The position numbers were made by a program, and so were the translations under genes. The notes below the pieces were generated by a model. It saw nothing but the letters and a program-made list of their open reading frames with translations. It searched no databases and was not told the origin of the DNA. This document shows, piece after piece, positions 39,588 to 51,342 of a stretch of 64,000 nt of DNA; the stretch's first letter is position 1, and every line of letters begins with the position of its first letter. Source of the stretch: Apostichopus japonicus (taxonomy: Eukaryota; Echinodermata; Holothuroidea; Aspidochirotida; Stichopodidae); NCBI RefSeq assembly GCF_037975245.1, contig NC_092572.1:32833989-32897988 (forward strand). Direction: 5' to 3'.

Positions 39588-41956
39588 GTTCGGTTTCGAT
39601 ATACCTGATATCGGAAATATCTGCTATTTTTCATTTCCTTCAACCAAGTTTTATAATAGCCATTTTAAAAGGTTGTAATATTTCTACACCAATAAATTAA
39701 CTGTGTCTGAATTTTCGAATATTTCCTGACCAACATTCTCCATCATACTTTCCTCTACTCGTGCAATTTTGACCTGTCTGTTAGGGGTTCAATGAGGTTT
39801 TTCTATATTGGTTGTCCATAGATTGAATTTTGTGCAACATTATGGGTCTGTTTTGAAGTGATTTTATTCACGAGAAATGTGAATTTTCAAATTCTCAACA
39901 AATATGGGCTTAAAACCTTGAAAAGTGGGGCTTTCAGATATTGTGGGCCGTGACGTAGAATCACCTACAAAAACAATGATCCGTAGGACATGCAATGAGG
40001 TCGAACATGATGTGTGACTGGTGACAATCTTCAAAAAGGTTATGGATGGAAAAAAAAAACTTTTGGGAAATACTTGGTTCTCAGGCAAAAGTGTACATCT
40101 GGTTGGTCATTTTCAAGCCCTAGAAGTGCCATTTCCGGTGATCTCGGGGGTATCAAAACCAGAAATTTTCTTGTACGCTCCGCGCCAACTGATGGTGGCG
40201 CTCCGCTTAGATAGTAATTCGCGCCCCCCCCCCCGGGTTAGAAAATCCTGGATACGCGCCTGTTTATGAAAGTAAACCTTGTAATACCATGTTTTAGGCC
40301 ACTTGGCATGATTAACTAAATGCTAAATATTGTTTCCATATCCTTGTAGAAAACGTCAACTTCGCAAAATACAATTAGTTGTGTTTTTATTGTTACGTGA
40401 GATCCGTAACCGACGAAGTGGTTAGGCTATTATCTGTACACTTAACTATGGTAGGATATTAATTTTTCCCTTTTTGGGGGGAAATTCAAGAAAATACTTT
40501 CTTTTCCCCCCGCTTAACACCAGATGTGGTCTCATGGTTTATTCATAAATGGGTGAACTAGAGCCTTGTTTACATGACATTAGTTGCATTTAGCACGATA
40601 TGCCAGTTTCACGTGAATTTTTCGAAAGTATTTTGCTCGATCTTTCGTAAAATTTGAAAGGTGTACCAACTTACGGTTCGTACACAATTGGTAATTTCTC
40701 TACTGATTTTCAGAATTTGTTTCTCTATACAGTCAATGTTGTAAAGGACGGGTTTTTTACGAAGTTCAAAAGGCAGTAAATGAAGTCGATAAACTTTATT
40801 TCTTTTCAACTTTCTTAACCATGGAATGCTAGAATAACATTTACACATAAAACGGAGAAAGGATAATCGCATATTTTTCCACATTTATTTCAAATTTCTT
40901 TCACAAGAAATCATCGTCATTTGTTCAATCCTCAAAAAATATCGTCTTGAAAGAAAATTATCGCGATAATAATAATTTTCGATGAATCTCCCAACCCTAC
41001 CCATAACACGTACCCAGGAAAAATTTACCTCAAATTTACCGCGGTAACATACCACACTTTTACCCCGGTAAAACCGGGTAAAAACGCGGTAAATTTGTTG
41101 TACATTACCGCGGTGTTTTGGCCCTATGGACGCGGTAAACCGCGGTTTACCGAAGTAAAATAACCACAAATTTACCATGGTTTTACCTCACTTTTACCCC
41201 AATTTTACCGCAATTTACCACGGTGTTACCATACTTTTACCGCGCTTTTACTACACTTTTACTACGCTTTTACCCCAAATTTACCACAGTTTTACCGTTC
41301 TTTTACCCCAATTTTACCATATATTTACCACGCTCTTTCCTTAGTTTTACCTCAATTTACCATATTTTACCACGCTTTTACCACAGTTTACCGTTCTTTT
41401 ACCCCAATTTTACCCTAGATTGACCACGCATTTACTACACTTTTACCCTAAACTTACCACAGTTTTACCGTTCTTTTACCCCAATTTTACCGTAGATTTA
41501 CCACGCTTTTACCTTAGTTTTACCTCAATTTACCATACTTTTACCCCAATTTTACCATAGATTTACTACGCTTTTACCTTAGTTTTACCTCAATTTACCA
41601 TGATTTTACACTAATTGTAGGACAGTTTTACCTAACATTGAGCATGATTTTGTCCTAACTTCAATCAGCATGTATACCATATATTTCTTTGAATTTCACC
41701 CATCAGTGTACTGTATCATAATTTGGCTATATGCCTTTACCCTTATTGTAATGGTTGTATGCCTGACATGTAAGTCATCAGTTGTAGAATGCAACAGTTT
41801 TTAATTCATCAAATCCATGGAGGTTTCACACATGAGAAAGCTTTGTTGAATTTCAATTACCCTAGATGGTATGATTCCTGACTCTCTTCTTTTGACTTAA
41901 TTGGTAGTCCAGATTGGACTTTTGATCTCTTATTGTCCTCTAAGACTTGCAAAGAG

Positions 41957-42247
41957 TACTCTGATCAATGATATGATATGATACACCTCGTATTACGCTT
42001 CCACCCGAAGGTGCTTCAGCAGACTAAGGAATCCTTAGTCGGAAATTATTGAGGTTCCAAGTTTTTGTGCGTGGAAGGACACCGGCGAAACTCGCCTTCT
42101 CTTTTCGAATAGTGCCCTGAAGTAACGAGGCAGGGGTGTGTAGTCCTGCTACCGGGACCGCAATTTAACGTCCCCTCCGAAGGACGTGAGTATCGCTTTC
42201 CACGTGTAGCCACTTTCCTACCACGAGAAAGGAGCGGGGTGAAAAAT
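41957..42247 (-). mobile_element. 5'-truncated SINE copy
   Basis: This is a second copy of the body and tail of the SINE at 42248-42640, without the tRNA-like head. Landmarks CTTCCACCCGAAGGTGCTTC, TTCGAATAGTGCCCTGAAG and GTCCCCTCCGAAGGACGTGA are shared at an offset of about 290-300 bp. TACTCTGATCA precedes both copies (41957 and 42248), so the pair may be a tandem duplication rather than two insertions. Confidence 0.7.
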
Positions 42248-42640
42248 TACTCTGATCATACGATACGATACGATACACCTCGTGTTCTGCTTCCACCCGA
42301 AGGTGCTTCAGCAAACTAAGGAAATCCTTAGTCGGTAATTATTGAGGCTCCATGTTTTTTTTTTTTTTTTTTGTGCGTGGAAGGACACCGGCGAATTTCG
42401 CCTTCTCTTTTCGAATAGTGCCCTGAAGTAACGAGGCAGGGGTGTGTAATCCTGCTCCCGGGACCGCAATTTAACGTCCCCTCCGAAGGACGTGAGTACC
42501 GCTTCCACGTGTAGCCACTTTCCTACCACGAGAAAGGAGCGGGGTGAAAATTGGTGTCAGTGTCGACACCGAGGTTTGAACCAGGGACCTCAGGTACTGC
42601 AGACGTGCACTCCCCCGTTCTGCCATTGATACATAGACTT
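42248..42640 (-). mobile_element. tRNA-derived SINE with intact head
   Basis: On the minus strand from about 42630 there is a Pol III A-box-like TGGCAGAACGGG and then a B-box GGTTCAAACC (about 42575), spaced as in a tRNA gene. The body follows (GTCCTTCGGAGGGGACGTTA), with a 17-nt A run on the minus strand. The 3' tail is the short tandem ATCGT/ATACG at about 42256-42276. This architecture is that of a tRNA-derived SINE with a conserved central domain; I did not assign a named family. Confidence 0.75.
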
Positions 42641-43249
42641 GTCAAGTCATTTAATGGACCTGACAGAGAATACCCAAATCTGAGGACACTGATTGGTCAA
42701 TTTTTGTGTGCCACAGTGTTGAGGCACAGAAGCTATGCCTTATGTGTGCTAGTTTATATAGTTCTTTTTTTCATTTTAAAGGCTTTTAGGTTCTCCCTAA
42801 TAATGAAAAAAGAATTAATTGTTGTCTCCTCTCAAATATATCAGGGATTCCATGAAGGAATTCTTTATGTATCTATCCTCTGCATGTTTTTTTTTAGGAA
42901 AAGAGATGCATACTATAACATATAAGAATAGCAGTTTGTCTCTCTTCTTTATTCAACTCATATCCACAGGTAATTTATATTGCCAACATTAAGATATGAA
43001 TAGAACAAAAAGTTTTTCATATCAGTATTGCAAAAATATGGGACAAAATCATGGAAAATTGCTGTAAATGTACCATCATGTTTCATAGTGTGACCCATAT
43101 ATGTTCTACTGTGGTAAAATCATGGTAAATTTACCATAGTATAATTGCACCGTATAGTTTTACCCTATTTTTACTGTGGTTAATCATGGCACAATTGTAG
43201 AAATTTCACATATGTAGTTTATGTACCATATAAACTTACCCTAGTTTTA

Positions 43250-43690
43250 CTACAGTAATATCATGGTAAAACTATGGTAAATTTACCGTAGTAAATGTAC
43301 CACGCTTTTACCCTACTTTTACCGCGGTAATACAATGGTAAAACTGTGGTAAATTTACCGCAGTAAATGTACCACACTTTTACCCTACTTATACCGCGGT
43401 AGTATCATGGTAAAACTGCGGTAAATTTACCGCAGTAAATGTACCACACTTTTACCCTACTTATACCGCGGTTATATCATGGTAAAACTGCGGTAAATTT
43501 ACCGCAGTAAATGTACCACACTTTTACCCTACTTTTACCGCGGTAATACCATGGTAAAACTGTGGTAAATTTACCGCAGTAAATGTACCGCACTTTTACC
43601 ATACTTTTACCGCGGTAATACCATGGTAAAACTGCGGTAAATGTACCGCGGTTGATTTTACCACAATTTTACCACACATTTACCCTATTT
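43250..43690. repeat. 72-bp tandem repeat in the TTTACC element
   Basis: ACCGCGG recurs at 43321, 43393, 43465, 43537 and 43609, exactly 72 bp apart each time. Every unit contains GGTAAAACTG, GTAAATTTACCGCAGTAAAT and GTACCACACTTTTACCCTAC, so it is made of inverted TTTACC/GGTAAA pairs. It is subterminal at the right end of the 41011-43747 element. Confidence 0.9.
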
Positions 43691-43747
43691 ACCACACATA
43701 TACCATAGTTTACCGCGGTAAAATTAGGGTACATTTTTTGCTGGGTA

Positions 43748-45601
43748 AACACTTTCAAGCTGCTGTACAGGATTCTATGAACGCATCATTACCGGAAAAT
43801 TGTCGAGGTGTAAATGATGAATTTACTTTTTGCAGCATATTGTTGAAGTCCTCACTTTTAGATCTAACGTATTTACCATTTATTTTTTTGTTGTTTGTAA
43901 ATTGCTATTATTTGAATTGGAAGATTGATCCTTTATCTGAAAGGAGGGGAATTTCCCTAGTGGCCAATGGAAACGACTTGAACAAGTCCCATTTTCAAAA
44001 TCCAAACAAACCATGCACGACACAGTGTAAAGCAGCGTTTGAAGAACAGTTGTATGCTTGTAGTACTGTACTTCCCGGTTTGTTTGGTGTGATTTTCCGA
44101 AGCCGGCGAAGCTTCTAGAACTGGCTTACTAAATATGAAGATATTGCAGCATATTACAGATGGTGAACATGATACTGAAAGAAACAGATTATATTGCATT
44201 TTTCAAAGACGTATGTCTTGTGTTCCTTTCATAATATTAGGCTATGTACCTACAAAGACAGGGTTATCATATGTAACGTTGAAGTTATGGCTTAGGTCTT
44301 TTCTAGTCATATAAGAAAAGTGCAGCCTAACTTAGGCCTAGTCCAATGGTTTTAGTTACAACATTCAATACTGCCGCAAAATCCAGCATAACGCGTGACC
44401 TATAGGCTCAGCACAATGTAGGAATAGCTGAAATATGGTGATGCTAGCCTGTTATAGTTGGTAACAAGTTGAAGGGGAGGTTTCCTCCTTCAAATACTTT
44501 GATCATAATATTTATTTGTTGAAGAAGTGTTCTTCATTTGCGAGATCATCCAACTGTCTGAGGTTTTAGCCAAATATAGAAATAAAAAAGCTACTCGTAA
44601 AGTACTCTGGATTTGTGTCCTCTCCTGGGATATTGTGGATTTAAGTGCTAACCTGCCAGTGAATAAAGGTCAAATGAAATGCAAGGTTTTCAAAAGATTG
44701 AGATTCAATATTCCATATCATATACAAGCATTATTTTAGTTTGTGTCACCCAAACTGCTGCAGTGCTTTACACCACCCTTGCTGGTCCAAGACAACCCAT
44801 TATTGGGAACATATCCAGAATTAACAAGGTTTGTGCTGGTTATGCTCATTTCCTAAGTATTGACGTATACATCTACAGTTTCAATATCACAAATCAAATA
44901 TGCACTTTTACATAATTGACTTACTAAAAGTGTCGGGGTCTTCTATAGCTAACATGTGAAGTTGATTGCCCACAAAAACAGCTGTGGTGGTCACTTTGCT
45001 ATCTGAATGCAAAAGCTCCTAAGAACTTTCAGAAAGCTTCAGAAACCAAACACTGTATTCTGTAATACTGTATAATCACTAAATTGAAATGATCAATGAT
45101 TGGATCAATGTGGAACTGCTACAATTGGGTTTTCTTTGTTGTGAGTATCCTTTTGTTTCTGAAATCTTCTGAAATTTCTGAATAACTAAGTTGATTTCAT
45201 GTTAATGTTTCACTTTTGATTTAGAAGTCACTGAGGCTCCAATGGCTCCATGATGTAATAATTCAACCGTAGTAAGAAACCCTCTAGTGAAGATGATGAC
45301 AGAGACTGTACTGGATAGAGGAGATCAGGACCTATGAACCTATCAAGCTTCTCAGTATCCTACACTTCTTGATGCACAGGATGTATAGAAACGGTAAAAA
45401 TGAAGTAAATCTATTTTGTTGTGACTTGAATCACCAAACTTCTGGCTAGCAAGCATGGTTCAGGAAGTTAAATTCCCCTGCCACTCTTCATCAATACCAT
45501 GTCATAATAAACATTTCTTCATTGCATATTTGAGAGCTAAATACTGTTTAAAATAACACATTTAGAGTGCATTCAAATACCAGTGTGAAGCGCTTTCTAG
45601 T
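43748..45601. other. No recognised gene
   Basis: Unique-looking sequence. Open frames at 43738-44118 and 44527-44739 have no recognisable domain; the first begins inside the transposon end. No good splice pair was seen. Confidence 0.4.
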
Positions 45602-46565
45602 CACTTCGCCCAACAACCATTTCGCCCAACTGCCATTTCGCCCAACCAGCCTGGTCATTTCGCCCAACCAGCCTGGTCATTTCGCCCAACCAGCATGGTC
45701 ATTTCGCCCAACCATCATAGTCATTTCGCCCAACCAGCATGGTCATTTCGCCCAACCGTGTTGGTCATTTCGCCCAACCTTATTTTTACTAATATTCAGT
45801 CAGAATAATATTACTTTTTCTATTCCACTAGTTCAATTTGATTTATTTTGGGTTAGGTTACTTCGCAATAGGTAAATAAAAAAGTGAGGTCCGCTCGATA
45901 TCGATCGGAGTCTGAGCAGTTATTTCGGGTATAATGGGAGGATTACACTACTTTAGGCGTTTACGCATGCAATGGAAGTTATCTTATTATACAAAAACAG
46001 GGGAATCGGTCTTCATAAAAACCTATCAAACCTAACCCCTAAAACACTGATCCATCCTACTGACTAACAATTCCCGAACGTTTCCTTATTAAGTTGAAGA
46101 AAAAAATATATAAAACCCGTCCGTAATATTGATTTATTATATTTAATCAATGTAACCACTTTATCAATGTAACCACATATGTAATCACATAAGTAATCAA
46201 TTTAACCACGACTTCATGTTTCCTTAATACTCGGTTCGTATCCCGTAACGTTAACAATTCCCGAACGTTTACTATATCAAACCTAACCCCTAAAACTCTG
46301 ATCCATCCTCAAGATTCCTTAATATTCGGTTCGTATCCTGTAACGTTAACAATTCCCGAACGTTTCCTTTTGAAATATCATATTTAATCAAGGTTGGGCG
46401 AAATGACCAGACTGGTTGGGCGAAATGACCAGGCTGGTTGGGCGAAATGACCAGGCTGGTTGGGCGAAATGACCAGGCTGGTTGGGCGAAATGACCAGGC
46501 TGGTTGGGCGAAATGGTAAGGTTGGGCGAAATGGCAGTTGGGCGAAATGGTTGTTGGGCGAAGTG
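45602..46565. mobile_element. GGGCGAAATG foldback element
   Basis: The left arm (45602-45780) and right arm (about 46393-46565) are inverted repeats about 175 bp long. Each is made of 22-bp units reading TGGTCATTTCGCCCAACCAG on the left arm. The outermost part, with units ending CAACAACCATTTCGCC and CAACTGCCATTTCGCC, is mirrored exactly at the other end. The core holds three direct copies of a segment with AACAATTCCCGAACGTTT (about 46064, 46248, 46346), two of them preceded by TTCGTATCC.GTAACGTT. No open frame of note and no clear target duplication. Confidence 0.85.
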
Positions 46566-49180
46566 TCCTGCTTCCTGTGAAGCAGTGGATGCTCTAATAC
46601 ATAAATGTTGTTTTCTTTGCTTTCACAACTGTCCCAGTAACCTCATTTCCACTTATGCCAATAGACCGTCAACCTGCCCCGCCCCCCCCGACTCCCACCA
46701 GGGCTTAGATTTATACTTCATAAAAAATTACATTTTTCTCTCGGATAACATGTATTTACATGCCTTAAACTTAGTAAAAGAGGACAAGAAGTCTCAGATA
46801 TGTTACAGAGCTCTTCTGAAGCACCCGGCTAGGGCTCAGATATATATTCCACAGAGTAAAATTAGATTTAGTATTTCTATTACTGACATGTCCTCATGTG
46901 CTCAACATTGATAGATTAAAAAAACTATTTGAAAATACTGAAGATTTGGAGAGCTTTGCAGTACCCTTGTAAGTCCAGCCACTATAAAGAGAGAACACAG
47001 TTGGAAATACTTCATACTCATCTGAGTATATACAGCAGTGAATACAGAATTGTCACTTGCGCTTGTTTAATTTTTAAACATTGCTGAGCCAGTCACTGCA
47101 GTTGGTTTTAAAAATCTAATTGGTCTCAAAATTGAACTAACTTTAGCCACTTAAAATAAGTGGCCCAATATTCAAATATTGACTTTATTATCTCAAGATT
47201 TTGACCTGATAAGTCAAACTTTTACTTTTTCATCTCAAAATGTTTTAATTCAAAATTTGGAGGTTACAAGTGTCTGCATCTGCCAAATTTGTGGAATGAA
47301 CTGACCATATTGGATAGCTATTGGCCAGCTGAAGAGGGTACTCTATAAATCTTTTGTGATCTAAAATCTGGAAAGAGACCCCCAGAGAGTGGTGTAACTA
47401 GGTCAATGTAAGCAATGCAGTCTCCAGGGGCCTGGTGCCACTAAATGAAGAAAATTAATATAAAAACACCTATCCACCCAAGCGGACACACTAAATTAGA
47501 TACAATTATCTCCTCACGAGTTGCATTAGTTTCTAAACATTGTTATTATAATTATAACGGAGCAAATTAGTTTGAAACTACAGCATACCATATGTTTATA
47601 ATAGCTGTGTTCTGTGTTTGACAATGTTACATGATAGAATGCTGCTAACTTGCAGAACGGGTGATGACAATTTACATGAATAATAACATTATAACTGATA
47701 ACCAAATGCATTTTGTTTTTTCTCATCATCAGGTAAACTGGAGTTATTCAGTCCTGAGATCGCCCTTTTAAGGGATTTACCACTTTCATATCCGGATTAC
47801 AGCTCTTGGATGAAATGTGTACAGTATACATGAGCAGGGTAATGATTTTATGGTCCACCACCTGATTATTACCCCATCCACCCACCCATCCCCCTCCTAC
47901 ATGAGAATATAAGTGTTTAATTGGATATTTTTACTCCATGACGTATCAGATAATCCTTCAAGGAAAATTTCCACACCAGAATGTCTTCCATCCAGCACCC
48001 CTCCCCCCAACCCCATCAATTCCAATCACTGCAAACCAAGACATAGCATATAAACAATCTAGTTAGAATACTGCTAAAGGTTGTGTCTTAAACTCAGGGG
48101 TTCTGTGAGACCTCTTTGTACCAGTGTTTCTCTAATTGTAGCATTATCTCTACAAATTGTACCATAATTGTAGGTTTCAAGAAGATGAAATTCTGACTCC
48201 AAGTACATCTCTAATCTTTCAAATCTGACCAATTTTAATGGTCATTAGACACACATTGTTTCATTATGAAACAGTTTCATTTCTGTGTGAGCATGTAATG
48301 CTAATGAAGGCTTTCTATTGTCACTGTCTCCAGGTTGAGTGGATATTATGTAATTTAAGAAAAGGTCCACCCATCCCATCATATTAAATAGTTGTCGTGG
48401 ATAATGCTAGGTTTTGAGTATTGCACTATGACAAGCAACAGTTTATGATTCTATCACAGAAGATCATTCAACACAATATGACAAGTTCTTGTAGGATTTA
48501 GCATGTTATGTCATCTGAAATCTTATTCTTTGAATGGTCTTAAAGTTATTGCATAATTATGTTATAACTGTGTGTTTGGGGAGTGGGGGGGGGTGTCAGG
48601 TCGATGTCTATCATTGGAAAAGGTGGAAATGAAGTTACTGGGACAGTTGTTAATGCAAAAACAACAACATTTATATATTAGAGCATCCTCTGCTTGACAC
48701 TGGTATTCCAATTATTTGACAAAAGCAATCCAGACCAGTAATCAAGCCTAACTTTGCTCGACTTCAAAGTAAAACAATTAGAACTCCATTGGCCTGCTGC
48801 ACCAAATAATGTTAAGAGTACCAAATTAGAAAGTGTGCTGATCAATTTAGTCTAATCCAAAGGATTGTGAACATGTTACCATGCTTACCCTATTGTCTTG
48901 TTTATGGATAAATTTAAAAATATATTCAACTTGAAAATAAAAAGCACCTTACAATAAAATAAATGAATTTGAAACTATTGAGTTGTTTCAGGGACATAAG
49001 TCTTTTTAGCATTAGCTTGTATATCTGTGAGCAATAAAATAAATGTTGAGTAAATAAAAGGTAAACTCAATAACAATGTTTTTTAATGTTTACATTAAGA
49101 AATATCAGTTCAGATATTGTCAATATAGAATTAGTGACAACTGATTATTCTTATTGTCTTTGTCTCTATCTCCTCATTAG
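46566..49180. other. Mostly unrecognised; possible exon at 47731
   Basis: At 47732, after CTCATCATCAG, a segment opens GTAAACTGGAGTTATTCAG and can be read KLELFSPEIALL, RDLPLSYPDYSSWMKC before a GTACAG donor-like site 86 nt on. Its first 30 bases resemble the exon at 49181 (about two thirds identical), and that exon is also 86 nt. This may be coincidence. The rest shows no supported feature. Confidence 0.2.
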
Positions 49181-49266
49181 GTAAATGTGGATTAATCAGT
49201 CTTCAGATGATCTCTGGGGGTCACATGATGCGGATCTTGCACAGAATGGTTTACAATATGGTAATG
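49181..49266 (+). CDS. Candidate exon (possible start exon) of an unrecognised plus-strand gene
   Basis: Good acceptor TCTCTATCTCCTCATTAG before 49181 and strong donor GTAAGTG after 49266. Two frames are usable. From the ATG at 49185 (just after an in-frame TAA) it reads MWINQSSDDLWG, SHDADLAQNGLQYGN and would join the 49522 exon to give GNVHPKPKK. Otherwise it reads KCGLISLQMISGGHMM, RILHRMVYNMVM and would join the 50343 exon in phase 0. I cannot decide between them and recognise neither peptide. Confidence 0.4.
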
Positions 49267-49521
49267 GTAAGTGTATAATTAGTGTACAGCAGGACTGGTA
49301 GGCCAGGTTGTAGTGATAATTAGATTTGAGTCTTGGTAGAAAGTGATTTTGTTACTGCCTAATCCTGGTGGAGCAGAGACTTGCTTGATCAATAAACTCC
49401 CTAAGGGCCTAAGGGAAGATTAAGGTCTCAATCTAACATACATACACCATATATTAGGCAAAGTATGCCATACATTGTATTGTATTGCTTACCAATTCCT
49501 TTCCTACCCTTCCCCTCTCAG

Positions 49522-49665
49522 TGCATCCAAAACCCAAGAAAATTGATGTCAAATTTAGATCGAAAGATAATCTAGTCTTTATGCCATTTGCCAATGAGCT
49601 ATATACTAAGGGATTACAAGTGGAAGTCTTTGGTTGGTTTACTGTACTGTGTGCATATGTTGTCA
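49522..49665 (+). CDS. Candidate exon, possible membrane segment
   Basis: A long pyrimidine tract CCTACCCTTCCCCTCTCAG precedes 49522. The frame reads (V)HPKPKKIDVKFRSKDNLV, FMPFANELYTKGLQVEV, FGWFTVLCAYVV, the last part hydrophobic enough for a membrane segment. The donor is uncertain: GTAATT after 49665 or GTACTG after 49643. Only the latter leaves phase 0, which the next exon needs. Family not recognised. Confidence 0.35.
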
Positions 49666-50342
49666 GTAATTCAAGACATACATGTAGCATCTCGACCATA
49701 TGCATATCCTCAGAGTAAAAACCAAAGTAATTCAGAATTCCATTCTTAGCCATTGTCCAATAGTGTTGAAGGATTCTCTTAATGCGCTTTGTCTAAGATG
49801 TACATTATTTGCACTTCAGTTATAGTACTGGGCATTTAAGAGATATATCCAGCAAACTCATGCAAATGTGCTTTCTACATTTATTTCCTGTTGCAATACT
49901 ATGGAAGATAGCTCACAAAGTTGGTAGAAAACTCCAGCCATTGTCAAAAGTTGTTTTTTATTGGGTGTGGAGGGGGGGGGTTCAAAATATTATTACCACT
50001 ACAAGTGTTATAAATAACTAATTGTATTGATTGTCTCAGATGCAAAACATATTCCTAAAAAGCAGCTTTAAGATAGAGGCAAAGGTGCTTTAAATGATAA
50101 TATTAGTGCTGTGCTGTTAGCTAGGGCAGTCCAACAAACCCAAAGATAAAAACAGAAATAGAATACAATGTATATGCTGCCCTGAGAATACAGCTAAAAT
50201 TTTAATATATACTTATTAATACGACACAAGGAAAGAAGTTGATCTCTGTTACAAAATGATCACAGATGTGATGAATTTTCACCTTGATAATTTCTAGTGA
50301 ATGGAAAGTTGAGTTATTTTGTATTTTCTCTTTAACCTCCAG

Positions 50343-50498
50343 GTGTTACAGTTTTCAACATATCTTCAGTACATTTCCTTTAAGAAAGTGAAAGAGAAAG
50401 TCAAGCAGGACCACATCACTGATGACATAACTTCCATTGTGGATGTGAGTCTGGAGAGTCTTTACAAAATCATTTATCAACAGTCAGTTTGTGAAATG
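50343..50498 (+). CDS. Candidate 156-nt exon, plus strand
   Basis: Acceptor TTTCTCTTTAACCTCCAG and donor GTAATG flank exactly 52 codons. It reads VLQFSTYLQYISFKKVKEK, VKQDHITDDITSIVDVS, LESLYKIIYQQSVCEM. The other two frames are closed, which favours a real exon in phase 0. The peptide is mixed charged and amphipathic, and I do not recognise it. It is compatible in phase with the candidates at 51286 and 58155. Confidence 0.45.
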
Positions 50499-51285
50499 GT
50501 AATGGGTTGTGTTGGATACTTTGTTCAAATTTACAGGCCATATGTACGTGAAGACAGCTGGCCTAAGTAGTTCTATAAATAACATCAGATGCCCTTTTTA
50601 AGATTCCACTTGTTTAGTTGTGTAGAGCTAACAAACTTTACTAAACACAATTACTATATTGTAGTATGCAGTGTTGGATGGAAGATTTCTCTAAAGTGGA
50701 GACAGCTACTGATAGATACCTCAAATAATAGTTCCTCAGAAAACTTCAACTTCTGTAGAAAATAATGATTGCCCACATGCCAGGCAAGCTCAGTTTTTCT
50801 AGTATGTACCTTGGTCTGATCATGGATGTGTTTGAAAGTATCAAGTCTTTGAAGTTGTGCATTGCCACCTGTAATCTTGGTATTGTTTTGACCCATTAAT
50901 ACAATAAATCAGATGAGATGGCATCTCCTACCAGTAATTGCTATCTTTAGCCCTTACATCCCCATATAACTAATATTGCCAGTAGTGATAGCTTTAAATA
51001 ACTTTGAATATGTATGATGCCATGGGGTGCCACCACCCAGTTGGGATAGTTTTTTCTATACTGTAGTCCTGCTTCATAGCACGTGTATTGTCAGTACGAG
51101 CAGTATGAATATCATGTTTCTATCAGATCAAGTTTGTACTGTCAATACCAGTGCTTTGAGAGCATGATATTGGAGTACAGTTTAGAGAGGAAGTAGCATT
51201 AGGAAATTGCCCCTACAGGCTGGTGCCATGTTCAGTGCTATCCTAGTTGACATTTTACTCATTTAACTCTTTGCATTGCTTGCAG

Positions 51286-51342
51286 GAAATTGCTCTAAAT
51301 TACACTAATGTAATGTTGTATACATTGGCATCTAGACAGAGG
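51286..51342 (+). CDS. Candidate 57-nt exon, plus strand
   Basis: Acceptor CTCTTTGCATTGCTTGCAG is good; the donor GTACAG is weak. The 19 codons read EIALNYTNVMLYTLASRQR in phase 0 at both ends, matching the exons before and after. Its short length and weak donor keep confidence low. Confidence 0.3.

Larger units (their letters stand above)
38363..40267. mobile_element. Nested element with CAGGCGCGTATCCAGG ends
   Basis: The element proper is 38368-40262. Its 16-bp ends CAGGCGCGTATCCAGG and CCTGGATACGCGCCTG are perfect inverted repeats. TTTAT flanks both sides (38363-38367, 40263-40267), a 5-bp match that may be the remnant of a longer duplication. CAG-type ends suggest a hAT-like non-autonomous family. 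Inside, about 130 bp near 38920-39052 is repeated in direct orientation at about 40130-40262 (both carry TTGTACGCT.CGCGCCAAC and GGTGGCGCT.CGCTTAGATAG). Another element of the same family therefore probably inserted or was duplicated here. Confidence 0.85.
37425..41007. mobile_element. hAT-like element with perfect 8-bp target duplication
   Basis: The element proper is 37433-40999 (3567 bp). It begins TAGGGTTGGGCGATA and ends CCCAACCCTA. Both subterminal regions hold ATTATCGCGATA in inverted orientation. The 8-mer CCCATAAC flanks both sides exactly (37425-37432 and 41000-41007), the length expected of hAT-superfamily transposition. I recognise no hAT transposase domain inside, so it is non-autonomous. 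Its length is largely due to later insertions (38368-40262 and within that 39153-39575). Confidence 0.9.
41011..43747. mobile_element. TTTACC-repeat DNA element
   Basis: Ends are TACCCAGGAAAAA at 41011 and, on the opposite strand, TACCCAGCAAAAAATGTACC at 43747. The interior flanks are saturated with TTTTACC on the left and with TTTACC/GGTAAA palindromes (TTTACCGCGGTAAA) on both sides. Flanking AACACG and AACACT may be a worn target duplication. The middle (about 41957-42640) was invaded by SINE sequence. I see no transposase. Dense subterminal repeats of this kind typically serve as transposase binding sites in known DNA transposons; that role is inferred here. Confidence 0.75.

Noticed and set aside
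42551-42640. Functional tRNA gene
   Set aside because: A and B boxes are present, but the sequence continues into a SINE body and the cloverleaf is not convincing.
43738-44118. 126-codon open frame
   Set aside because: It begins within the end of the TTTACC element and has no domain, splice support or codon signal that I can see.
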